64,000 bases of DNA, from assembly GCF_000264455.2 (NCBI RefSeq), contig NC_017959.1:1-64000 (forward strand). The letters are read 5' to 3'. Numbering within the stretch: position 1 is the stretch's first letter; the number at the start of each line of letters is the position of its first letter. Of the stretch, positions 45,870-53,240 are shown in pieces. The position numbers and the translations under genes were made by a program. The stretch comes from Tistrella mobilis KA081020-065. Its GTDB lineage: Bacteria > Pseudomonadota > Alphaproteobacteria > Tistrellales > Tistrellaceae. Under the pieces are notes generated by a model. It did no database searches and was not told the origin of the DNA. It saw only the letters and a program-made list of their open reading frames with translations.

Positions 45870-46616
45870 ATGAGGCTGAAGACGCTTGCTGCCGCAATCA
45901 CGGCACTGGCCATCGGCGCCGTGGCGCCGGCTTTCGCAGCAGAGACGGTGAAGGTGGGCGTGACCACCACCGGCGTGCCCTTCACCTTCGTCGACACGTC
46001 GAGCCAGAAGCCGACCGGCGCGATGGTCGATCTGGCCCAGGCGATCGGGGCCGAGGCGGGGCTTGCCACCGAATTCGAGGTGGTCGCCTTCTCGGCGCTG
46101 ATCCCGTCGCTGACCACGGGCAAGATCGACCTGATCTCGGCCGGCATGCTCGCCACCGACAAGCGGCGCGAGGTCGTGGATTTCTCGGCCCCGGTCTACA
46201 CCTATGGCGAGGCGATGTTCGTGCCGGCCGACGAGCCGGCGAACTACACGCTCGACGATCTGAAGGGCGCCACCATCGGCGCCCAGGTCGGCACCACCTT
46301 CGCCGACGCGCTCAACGCCCGCGGCACCTTCGGCGAGGTGAAGCTCTATGACAGCATCGCCGACATCATGCGCGATGTGAAACTGGGCCGGATCAAGGCC
46401 GGCTTCGGCGACAAGCCGATCGTGGCCTATCAGATCGCGCAGAACCCCGGGATCGGCCTGCGCCTGGTCGATGGCTATCAGCCGCTGAAGGCCGGCGATG
46501 TGGCGCTCGCGGTCTCGAAGGAGAACCCGGGTCTGCTGGAGAAGGTCAACGCCGCGATCGCGAAGCTCAAGGAGAGCGGCGAGCTTGCGAAGATCTTCGC
46601 AAAATACGGGCTGTAA
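45870..46616 (+). CDS. Amino-acid ABC transporter periplasmic binding protein (family 3)
   Basis: A 248-residue binding protein with a Sec signal peptide (about 1-22, ending AFA). The mature part matches family 3: VKVGVTTTGVPFTFVDTSSQ, GAMVDLAQAIGAEAG, LIPSLTTGKIDLISAGMLATDKRREVVDFSAPVYTYGEAM (in pieces), LKGATIGAQVGTTFAD and a C-terminal LKESGELAKIFAKYG. ATG 45870 has GGGGAAG upstream; an earlier in-frame ATG at 45789 would add a non-signal leader. First gene of an importer operon. Confidence 0.93.
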   Translation: MRLKTLAAAITALAIGAVAPAFAAETVKVGVTTTGVPFTFVDTSSQKPTGAMVDLAQAIGAEAGLATEFEVVAFSALIPSLTTGKIDLISAGMLATDKRREVVDFSAPVYTYGEAMFVPADEPANYTLDDLKGATIGAQVGTTFADALNARGTFGEVKLYDSIADIMRDVKLGRIKAGFGDKPIVAYQIAQNPGIGLRLVDGYQPLKAGDVALAVSKENPGLLEKVNAAIAKLKESGELAKIFAKYGL

Positions 46617-46644
46617 GCGCCAGGCGTTGCGAAGATCTTCGCAA
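46585..46644. repeat. Two identical 18-bp perfect palindromes flanking the stop of the binding-protein gene
   Basis: TTGCGAAGATCTTCGCAA occurs at 46585-46602 (inside the coding end) and again at 46627-46644 (10 bp after the stop), exactly 42 bp or about four helical turns apart. It is self-complementary without a loop, so a protein-binding DNA site is more likely than an RNA hairpin. Confidence 0.75.
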
Positions 46645-46743
46645 ACGCGATCCGGACGGGTGCCGGGCGGTGCGGCAGGGCGGCTCTCCGCCTGACCTTC
46701 CTCCCGCTCCGGCACGCCACTCCCCACCACCCAGGGATCTTCG

Positions 46744-47400
46744 ATGAGCGACTTCCTCAGCCGATCCGCCGACTACATGCCGCTGCTGTTCGAAGGCATG
46801 TGGCGGACCGTGGCGGTGACCCTGCTGGCGCTGTGCCTCGCCACCCTGCTCGGCCTGGTCTGGGCGCTGCTGCGGACCTCGGGCGTCCGGGTCCTGGCGG
46901 TGCCGACCCGGATCCTGGTCGAGTTCGTGCGCGGCATCCCGATCCTGGTCATCCTGTTCTACATCTATTTCGTGATGCCCGAGATCGGCCTGGATCTCAC
47001 CGCCTTTCAGGCCGGGGTGATCGGTCTGGCGCTCACCTATTCCTGCTATATCGGCGAGACCTTCCGCGCCGGTATCGAGGCGGTGGACAAGGGCCAGATC
47101 GAGGCTGCGAAATCGATCGGCATGCGCCGGCCGCTGATGATGCGCCGGGTGGTGCTGCCCCAGGCCTTCCGGATCGTGGTGCCGCCCTATGCTAACAATC
47201 TGGTCATGCTGCTCAAGGACAGCTCGCAGGTCTCGGTCATCTCGGTGGCGGAGCTGACCATGCAGGGCAAGATGCTGGCCTCGTCCACCTTCGACAACAT
47301 GACGGTCTTCACCCTGGTGGCGCTGCTCTATCTGTGCCTGACCATCCCGTTGAACATGGTCATGCGCCGGGTCGAACTTCGGATGGGGAAGGCGCGATGA
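46744..47400 (+). CDS. Amino-acid ABC transporter permease (HisM/GlnP type)
   Basis: A 218-residue permease with five hydrophobic helices; family blocks are LLFEGMWRTVAVTLLALCLATLLGL, VEFVRGIPILVILFYIYFVMP and the EAA loop QIEAAKSIGMRRPLMMRRVVLPQA (about 118-141). No second permease is present, so it probably acts as a homodimer. ATGA overlap with the ATPase gene. Confidence 0.94.
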   Translation: MSDFLSRSADYMPLLFEGMWRTVAVTLLALCLATLLGLVWALLRTSGVRVLAVPTRILVEFVRGIPILVILFYIYFVMPEIGLDLTAFQAGVIGLALTYSCYIGETFRAGIEAVDKGQIEAAKSIGMRRPLMMRRVVLPQAFRIVVPPYANNLVMLLKDSSQVSVISVAELTMQGKMLASSTFDNMTVFTLVALLYLCLTIPLNMVMRRVELRMGKAR

Positions 47401-48128
47401 TCCGCTTCGAGGACGTGCACAAATCCTATGGCAGCCACGAGGTGCTGAAGGGCATCGATGCCGAGGTCGCCAAGGGCCAGGTGGTCTGCCTGATCGGCCC
47501 GTCGGGTTCCGGCAAATCGACCCTTCTGCGCTGCGTGAACGGGCTCGAAACCTATCAGCGCGGCCGGATCACCATCGACGGCGCCCTGGTCGATGCCGAG
47601 GGGCCCGCCATTCACGGGCTGCGCACCCGGGTGTCGATGGTCTTCCAGCGCTTCAACCTGTTTCCCCACCGCACCGCGCTCGAAAACGTGATGGAAGGCC
47701 CGATCCATGTGCTGAGGGAGCCTGCATCCGAGGTGCGCGCCCGGGCCGAGGCGCTGCTGGCGCGGGTGGGGCTGGCCGACAAGTTCCACGCCTATCCGGG
47801 CGCACTCTCGGGCGGGCAGCAGCAGCGTGTGGCCATCGCCCGGTCGCTGGCGATGCGGCCCGATGCGATCCTGTTCGACGAACCGACCTCGGCCCTCGAC
47901 CCCGAAATGGTCGGCGAGGTGCTGCAGGTGATGCGCTCTCTGGCCGATGAGGACATGACCATGCTGGTCGTGACCCACGAGATCCAGTTCGCCCGCGAGG
48001 TTGCCGATGCGGTGCTGTTCCTGGATGGCGGGCGGATCGTCGAGCAGGGCCCGGCGGCAGAGGTGCTGCGCAATCCGCGCCATGAGCGCACGCAGGACTT
48101 CCTCCGTCGCGTCACGCACCCTGTTTGA
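47397..48128 (+). CDS. Amino-acid ABC transporter ATP-binding protein (GlnQ/HisP type)
   Basis: A 243-residue ATPase: Walker A GPSGSGKST (about 34-42), Q-loop VFQRFNLFPHRTALENV, signature LSGGQQQRVAIARSL, Walker B AILFDEPTSALDPEMV, H-loop VVTHEIQFAREV. Standard size and sequence for polar amino-acid importers. It ends just before an array of structured repeats. Confidence 0.95.
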   Translation: MIRFEDVHKSYGSHEVLKGIDAEVAKGQVVCLIGPSGSGKSTLLRCVNGLETYQRGRITIDGALVDAEGPAIHGLRTRVSMVFQRFNLFPHRTALENVMEGPIHVLREPASEVRARAEALLARVGLADKFHAYPGALSGGQQQRVAIARSLAMRPDAILFDEPTSALDPEMVGEVLQVMRSLADEDMTMLVVTHEIQFAREVADAVLFLDGGRIVEQGPAAEVLRNPRHERTQDFLRRVTHPV

Positions 48129-48129
48129 G

Positions 48130-48335
48130 AGTCTGTATGGCCCTCGCCGGGCGGGTGCTGGCGCACCCTTGGCCGCCGCCTCAATGGCGGCTTGGCGCTG
48201 CGCGCCGGGGAGTCTGTATGGCCTTCGCCGGGGGGCTGCCGCACCCTTGGCCGCCGCCTCAATGGCCGGAGTCGTTTAGGCCCTTGCCGGGCGGGTGCTG
48301 CCGCACCCTTGGCCGCCGCCTCAATGGCGGCTTGG
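48130..48335. repeat. Three tandem structured repeats after the amino-acid importer operon
   Basis: Units at 48130-48195, 48211-48269 and 48270-48335 share an AGTC-start, then GGGTGC-TGSC-GCACCC and CTTGGCCGCCGCCTCAATGG followed by CGGCTTGG. Units 1 and 3 are complete; unit 2 lacks the CGGCTTGG end and has a mismatch in the first stem. Unit 1 is followed by GGCGC-TGC-GCGCC and unit 3 by another hairpin. A fourth copy lies at 34548-34591. Confidence 0.75.
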
Positions 48336-48356
48336 TCCCGCACTGGGGTGCGGGAC
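48335..48356. terminator. Hairpin closing the repeat array
   Basis: GTCCCGCA (48335-48342), loop CTGGGG, TGCGGGAC (48349-48356). It ends the array 30 bp before the FAD-oxidase ATG and may stop or attenuate transcription from the importer operon. Confidence 0.5.
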
Positions 48357-48386
48357 GAGATTGTTGTCTGAGCATCGGGGGCATCC

Positions 48387-49658
48387 ATGCCATCCTTCTC
48401 TCCTGCCGCTTCCGTCTGGGCTGCCACTGCGGCGTCGGGGCCTGATCTGCCTGCCATTACCGGCGAGCGGCGGGCCGATGTCGCGATCGTGGGTGCCGGT
48501 TTCACCGGGCTGGTCGCGGCGCTGACCCTTGCCCGGGGCGGGGCCTCGGTGATCGTGGTCGATACGGTCGAGCCGGGCTTCGGGGCCAGCGGCCGCAATG
48601 GCGGCCAGGTGATCCCCGGGCTCAAGGACGATCCCGACACGCTCGACCGGGTGTTTGGCGAGGCGACCACCGCCTTTGCCGGCGGCACCGCCGATCTGGT
48701 GTTTTCGCTGATCGACGAGCTTGGCATCGACTGCGACCCGGTGCGTGGCGGCTGGATCCAGGCCAGCGTGAAACATCTGCACCTGCCGCGGCTGGAAAGC
48801 CGGATGGCGCAGTGGCGGGCGCGCGGGGCCGCGGTTGAGATGCTCGATCCCGCGGGCATGGCGGCTGCGACCGGCGGGCGGGGCTTCGTCGGCGGCTGGA
48901 TCGATCGCCGCGGCGGCAGCGTGCATCCGCTCGCCTATGCCCGAGGCCTGGCCCGGGCGGCGCTCCAGGCCGGGGCGGAGATTTTCCGCGATGCGGAGGC
49001 CGTGTCGATCAAGCGGGGCAATGGCGGCTGGGTTCTGGGTTTCGCAAGCGGTGCCCGGCTGACCGCGGATCAGGTGGTGATCGCGACCAATGGCTATACC
49101 GGCCGGCTCTGGCCCGGGCTGAAGGCGACGGTGATCCCCGCCAACAGCATCCAGGTGGCGACGGCGCCGCTGCCCGACGACCTTCGTGCCCGCATCCTGC
49201 CGGGCCGGCCGGTGGTCTCCGACAGCCGGCGGATCGCGAATTATTTCCGCATCGGCCCCGAGGGCCGGCTGATGATGGGCGGGCGCGGCGCCTTCCGCGA
49301 GCCGCGGGATGCCGCCGACTACCGCCGGATCGAGGCGGCGCTCGCCAGCTTCTATCCCGAGGCCGCACGCCTGCCGATGGGTTTTCGCTGGGCCGGACGG
49401 GTCGCGATGACCCGCGATCACCTGCCGCATATCCACCAGCCGTCGGCGGGCGTCACCATGGCGCTCGGCTATAACGGCCGGGGTGTGGCGCTGGCGAGCG
49501 CCATGGGCCGGGCGATCGGCGCTCATCTGCTGGATGGTGCCAACCCGCTGCCGCTGGCGCTCTCGGCCATCAAACCGATGCCGGTGCACGGCCTGCACCC
49601 GCTTTATGCCACCGCAATGATCGAGGCATACCGGGTGCGGGACATGCTGGAGCGCTGA
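48387..49658 (+). CDS. FAD-binding amine/amino-acid oxidoreductase (DAO family, PuuB/DadA-like)
   Basis: A 423-residue flavoprotein: FAD motif VAIVGAGFTGLVAALTLARGG (in part, about 32-52), FGASGRNGGQVIPGLKDD (about 69-86; the SGRNGGQ motif is typical of PuuB/OrdL-like oxidases), and the C-terminal RWAGRVAMTRDHLPHIHQPS and LGYNGRGVALASAMGRAI. It would oxidise an amine or N-substituted amino acid. It lies after the amino-acid importer that the XRE-cupin protein likely controls, although a repeat array with hairpins separates them. Its TGA directly abuts the convergent VOC stop codon. Confidence 0.9.
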   Translation: MPSFSPAASVWAATAASGPDLPAITGERRADVAIVGAGFTGLVAALTLARGGASVIVVDTVEPGFGASGRNGGQVIPGLKDDPDTLDRVFGEATTAFAGGTADLVFSLIDELGIDCDPVRGGWIQASVKHLHLPRLESRMAQWRARGAAVEMLDPAGMAAATGGRGFVGGWIDRRGGSVHPLAYARGLARAALQAGAEIFRDAEAVSIKRGNGGWVLGFASGARLTADQVVIATNGYTGRLWPGLKATVIPANSIQVATAPLPDDLRARILPGRPVVSDSRRIANYFRIGPEGRLMMGGRGAFREPRDAADYRRIEAALASFYPEAARLPMGFRWAGRVAMTRDHLPHIHQPSAGVTMALGYNGRGVALASAMGRAIGAHLLDGANPLPLALSAIKPMPVHGLHPLYATAMIEAYRVRDMLER

Positions 49659-50018
49659 TCAGCCGCGCAGCTCGCGGGTCGAGCCGCCGAAGCGCAGCAG
49701 GTTGCCATGGGGATCGTGGATGTGGAATTCGGTCATCCCCCAGGGCTTGTCTTCGATCGCCGACAGGCCCGGCACGCCGCGGGCGCTGAATTCGGCATGC
49801 AGGTCCAGGATCTCGCCGCCGCGGATATAGCAGGAGGTGTTTTCCGGATAGCGACGATCGTCGGTCAGCCAGAAATGGATTTCCATCCGGTTGCGGCGGA
49901 CGAGCAGATAGTCGCCATGGCGTTCGGCGGCGAAGCCCAACTGGTCCTGATAGAAGACCTGGCTTTCGGCAATGTCGAGCGAGGCCAGGACGGGGATGCA
50001 GATCGCGGCGTCGGTCAT
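49659..50018 (-). CDS. VOC-family protein, bleomycin-resistance-like
   Basis: A 119-residue single-domain VOC protein: CIPVLASLDIAESQVFYQDQLGF at the N terminus, YLLVRRNRMEIHFWLTDDR with the conserved Glu and His, and the C-terminal MTEFHIHDPHGNLLRFGG. This is the pattern of Ble-type binding proteins that sequester bleomycin, but most relatives have other or unknown ligands. The stop codon is adjacent to that of the FAD oxidase; the gene follows fhuC by 44 bp on the same strand. Confidence 0.85.
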   Translation of the reverse strand: MTDAAICIPVLASLDIAESQVFYQDQLGFAAERHGDYLLVRRNRMEIHFWLTDDRRYPENTSCYIRGGEILDLHAEFSARGVPGLSAIEDKPWGMTEFHIHDPHGNLLRFGGSTRELRG

Positions 50019-50062
50019 CTTGCCTCCGCGGATGGGTGGGGGGACAGGATAGCCGGGTGCGC

Positions 50063-50845
50063 TCAGGCCGCGAAGGCCCGGATCCTGCCTGCGGCCGAAC
50101 GGGTGACCTCCATCTCGATACCATAGATCGCCCGCAGCTGTGCCGGGGTCATGATCCGCGCCGGTATGTCGTCGGCGATCACCCGGCCGGAGTGGAGCGC
50201 GACGATCCGGTCGGCATGGTCGGCGGCCATGTTGATGTCGTGCAGCACCAGCACCGCCGCGAAGCCACGCGTGCGGGCCAGATCGCGGATCAGCCCCAGC
50301 ACCTCCGCCTGATGGGCGATGTCGAGCGCCGAGGTTGGCTCGTCGAGCAGCCAGCAGCTTGCGTCCTGGGCGATCATCATCGCTACCCAGACGCGCTGGC
50401 GCTCGCCCCCCGACAGGGTGTCGACCTGGCGATCGGCGAAGCCGCCGATACCGGTGAGGGCGATGGCCTCGTCCACCGCCCGGCGATCGGCGGCGGAGAA
50501 CCGGCCGAGCGCGCCATGCCAGGGGAAGCGGCCGAGGGCGACCAGCTCGTGCACCAGCAGGCCCGGCGCGGCCGGGGTCGCCTGCGGCAGCAGGGCGAGA
50601 TGTCGGGCGAGATCGCGGGCCGGCCAGCGGTCGAGCGGCCGGCCGGCGAAGCGCACCCGCCCGGTGGTCGGCGCCGTCTGCCCTGACAGGATGTCGAGCA
50701 GGGTGGATTTGCCGGATCCGTTATGGCCGATCAGCGCGGTGAGCCCCTCGCATGCCAGATCGAGGGTGATATCGGCCAGGATCGGCCGGCCACCGGCGGT
50801 GAGGCCGACGCCGTCCAGGGTGAAGCCGCTGGTTCCGGCTGCCAT
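50063..50845 (-). CDS. fhuC: Iron-siderophore ABC transporter ATP-binding protein (FhuC/FecE type)
   Basis: A 260-residue ATPase: Walker A GHNGSGKST (about 40-48), signature LSGGERQRVWVAMMIAQ, Walker B CWLLDEPTSALD, H-loop VLHDINMAADHAD. It energises the FhuB permease encoded in the same operon to import a ferric siderophore. Its ATG overlaps the exporter stop by one base (last gene of the operon). Confidence 0.93.
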   Translation of the reverse strand: MAAGTSGFTLDGVGLTAGGRPILADITLDLACEGLTALIGHNGSGKSTLLDILSGQTAPTTGRVRFAGRPLDRWPARDLARHLALLPQATPAAPGLLVHELVALGRFPWHGALGRFSAADRRAVDEAIALTGIGGFADRQVDTLSGGERQRVWVAMMIAQDASCWLLDEPTSALDIAHQAEVLGLIRDLARTRGFAAVLVLHDINMAADHADRIVALHSGRVIADDIPARIMTPAQLRAIYGIEMEVTRSAAGRIRAFAA

Positions 50846-52485
50846 CAGCCATCCCTCCGGGGCGTGGTGAGGTCGACCATCTCGGTCACCCGGCCGTCCT
50901 TCATGCGGATGATCCGGTCGGCGGTGTCGAAATAGCGGTCGTCATGGGAGATCACGATCAGGGTCCGGCCCTCGGCCTTCAGCGCGGGCAGCAGCTCGGT
51001 GTGAAAGACGTGACGGAAACCCGGATCCTGATCGGCGGTCCATTCGTCGAACACCACCACCGGCCGGCGGTCGACCCAGGCATGGATCAGCGCCAGCCGC
51101 TTGCGCTGGCCGGTGGAGAGTTCCGTCGTGGAGAAGCGGCCGTTCGCAACCTCCACCTTCGTGCCGAGACGCAGGCGGTCGAGATGTGTGCCAAGCTCCT
51201 CGTCGCTGACCCGGGCCCCGGGCATCACCTCGTCGAAGAGGTGATAATCGGTCAGGATGGCCGAGAACATCTGCCGGTAGGCATCGCGCGTGTCATCCTC
51301 CACGGGCCGGCCACCGACGACGATCCGGCCGGCATCCGGGCGATAGAGGCCGAGCAGCAGCTTGATCAGCGTCGTCTTGCCCGAGCCGTTATCGCCCACG
51401 ATCATGGTGATCCGGCCGGGCGCGAAGCCGAGATCGAGCGGCCCCAGCCGGAAACCGGGACCGTCTTCCGTGGAGGGGAAGGCGAAAGCGAGACCGTCGA
51501 GGCGGATCTCGACCGGTTCCGCCGGCATCGCCGCCGATGCGGTGGCGCCGGGCTCGGCCGTGGCGAAACGGCCCGACAGCTCGTCGATCCGGCGGAGCGC
51601 GATCTGCATCCGGGTGATCGCCGGCATCGAGGTCATGATCTGCTCCACCGGGCCGCGCAGGAACAGCAGCAGGATGAGGAAGCCGGAATAGACGGCGGGA
51701 TCCTCGGGGCTGAAGGCGGCCCAGGCCAAAAGCACCCCGATCACCGCGAAGACCAGCGCCGAGCCCAGCGCATTGGCGATGACGAAGATCGCGATCGCCC
51801 GGCCGTTGATGCGGCGGATGTCGGCGATGGTCGTCAGAATGTCGCCATGGATCTTCTCGCGCCGGGGCTTGTAGATCTTCAGCTCCTTGGCGCCGCCGGT
51901 GATGGTGGCATAGGCGGCATGCAGCCGGTCCTCGCCCTCCCGCGCCTCGTCGAAACCGCGCACCGCCCGCCGGCGGGCGCGGTACTGCAGCCAGCCGCCG
52001 GCGGCCAGCACCAGGATCACCGCGGCAGAGAGTGCCGGCGACAGCCAGATCAGATAGGCGAAGGCGCCGATCACGGTGATCGCCGAAATCGCGAGCGGGG
52101 CGGCGACGAAGGCCACATCGCTGATCATGTCGACATCGTGGTTCAGCACCGGCAGAATCCGGTTCCGGCCCCAGCCTTCCAGCGCCGGCACCGGTGCATC
52201 GATGATCCGCCGGGCGAGCCTTGCGCGCAGATCCGCCACCACAGCCTGGCCGGCGGCGTTGGTCGCCAGATCGGATGCGGCGCGGGCCGCGAAGGTGACG
52301 GCGGCGAGCGCCAGGAAACCGGTGACGAAGCCCGCGGGCAGCACGAAATCCCGTGCGATGGCGTCGTTCACCCGGTGGAGCAGCAGGATGGTCCCCGCCG
52401 CGGACAGGCCACCGGCCAGGATGGCGAGGGTGAGGCGGCGCCAGTGGCTGGTGACGAGGCTGGCGAACAGGCTTCCAGAGGTCAT
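50845..52485 (-). CDS. Cyclic-peptide/siderophore-type ABC exporter (PvdE/SyrD family), fused membrane and ATPase domains
   Basis: A 546-residue half-transporter with six N-terminal helices (about 1-290) and an ATPase domain: Walker A GDNGSGKTT, signature LSTGQRKRLALIHAW and the unusual Walker B VVVFDEWTADQDPGFR, which is the mark of the PvdE/SyrD subfamily. PvdE moves pyoverdine precursor to the periplasm. Finding an exporter within a siderophore uptake operon without synthesis genes suggests export of an endogenous siderophore made elsewhere, or recycling (inference). Four-base overlap with the reductase gene upstream. Confidence 0.9.
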   Translation of the reverse strand: MTSGSLFASLVTSHWRRLTLAILAGGLSAAGTILLLHRVNDAIARDFVLPAGFVTGFLALAAVTFAARAASDLATNAAGQAVVADLRARLARRIIDAPVPALEGWGRNRILPVLNHDVDMISDVAFVAAPLAISAITVIGAFAYLIWLSPALSAAVILVLAAGGWLQYRARRRAVRGFDEAREGEDRLHAAYATITGGAKELKIYKPRREKIHGDILTTIADIRRINGRAIAIFVIANALGSALVFAVIGVLLAWAAFSPEDPAVYSGFLILLLFLRGPVEQIMTSMPAITRMQIALRRIDELSGRFATAEPGATASAAMPAEPVEIRLDGLAFAFPSTEDGPGFRLGPLDLGFAPGRITMIVGDNGSGKTTLIKLLLGLYRPDAGRIVVGGRPVEDDTRDAYRQMFSAILTDYHLFDEVMPGARVSDEELGTHLDRLRLGTKVEVANGRFSTTELSTGQRKRLALIHAWVDRRPVVVFDEWTADQDPGFRHVFHTELLPALKAEGRTLIVISHDDRYFDTADRIIRMKDGRVTEMVDLTTPRRDG

Positions 52486-53240
52486 GAGCGGGTCTCGGAT
52501 CGGCGCCAGTAAGGCACGCAGAGCTGACGGGCCCGCGGCAGGGTGGCGAGCAGGGGTTTGAGGGTCTGGAGCTGGTCGAACTCACCCGCGATCCAGACGA
52601 AATCATCCGCGCGGTCAAAGCCGGGCAGCAGGGGCCCGAGGGCAGCGGCCAGCGGATGGCGGCCGCCATCGCGGCGGACGATCCAGCTGACGGCCAGCCC
52701 CGGCGGGTGATCGAAGGGCAGTATGTCCTCGGGGCCTTCCACCTCGATCAGGGCGAAGCCGGTGGCGTCGGGCGCGAGCCCCTCGGCGATGCGGGCGATG
52801 GCGGGCAGGGCGGTCTCGTCCCCCGCCAGCAGCAGGCGGCGGGCGGGCGGCACGCCGCGGCCGCAGGGGCCCGACATGCCGCAGGTGGCACCGGGCACCG
52901 CCCGGCGGGCGAAATCCGCGCCCGGGCCGGCGGCGTCGTGCAGCACGAAATCGACCTCCAGCCAGCCGGCAGCCGCATCGATCCGGCGGATGGTGTAGTA
53001 GCGCATGGCACCCGCCATGCCGCGGGCGCCCCCCAGCGGCCGGCCGTCGGGGCCGAGCTTCGGGCGCGGCGGCGGCGCTCCGGCTTCGGCCGGAAGCCAG
53101 AGCCGGACATGGAGATCGTCATCCGTCGCGAAACGGGCAAGATCCGGCCCTTCCAGCCTGAGGCGGCGCAGATGCGGCCCGGGATCGGTGATCGCGGTCA
53201 CCCGGAGCAGGCGGTAGCCGTCATCGGGGGTGTCGGTCAT
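52482..53240 (-). CDS. Siderophore-interacting protein (FAD-dependent ferric-siderophore reductase, ViuB/YqjH family)
   Basis: A 252-residue flavoprotein with the family's VTAITDPGPHLRRLRLEGPDLARF start, RYYTIRRIDAAAGWLEVDFVLH (FAD-binding, RxYTxR motif), GPCGRG and LLAGDETALPAIARI, ending in a short C-terminal region with VWIAGE. It reduces Fe(III)-siderophore in the cytoplasm with NAD(P)H to release iron. ATGA overlaps with fhuB and with the exporter gene fix it in the operon. Confidence 0.92.
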   Translation of the reverse strand: MTDTPDDGYRLLRVTAITDPGPHLRRLRLEGPDLARFATDDDLHVRLWLPAEAGAPPPRPKLGPDGRPLGGARGMAGAMRYYTIRRIDAAAGWLEVDFVLHDAAGPGADFARRAVPGATCGMSGPCGRGVPPARRLLLAGDETALPAIARIAEGLAPDATGFALIEVEGPEDILPFDHPPGLAVSWIVRRDGGRHPLAAALGPLLPGFDRADDFVWIAGEFDQLQTLKPLLATLPRARQLCVPYWRRSETRS

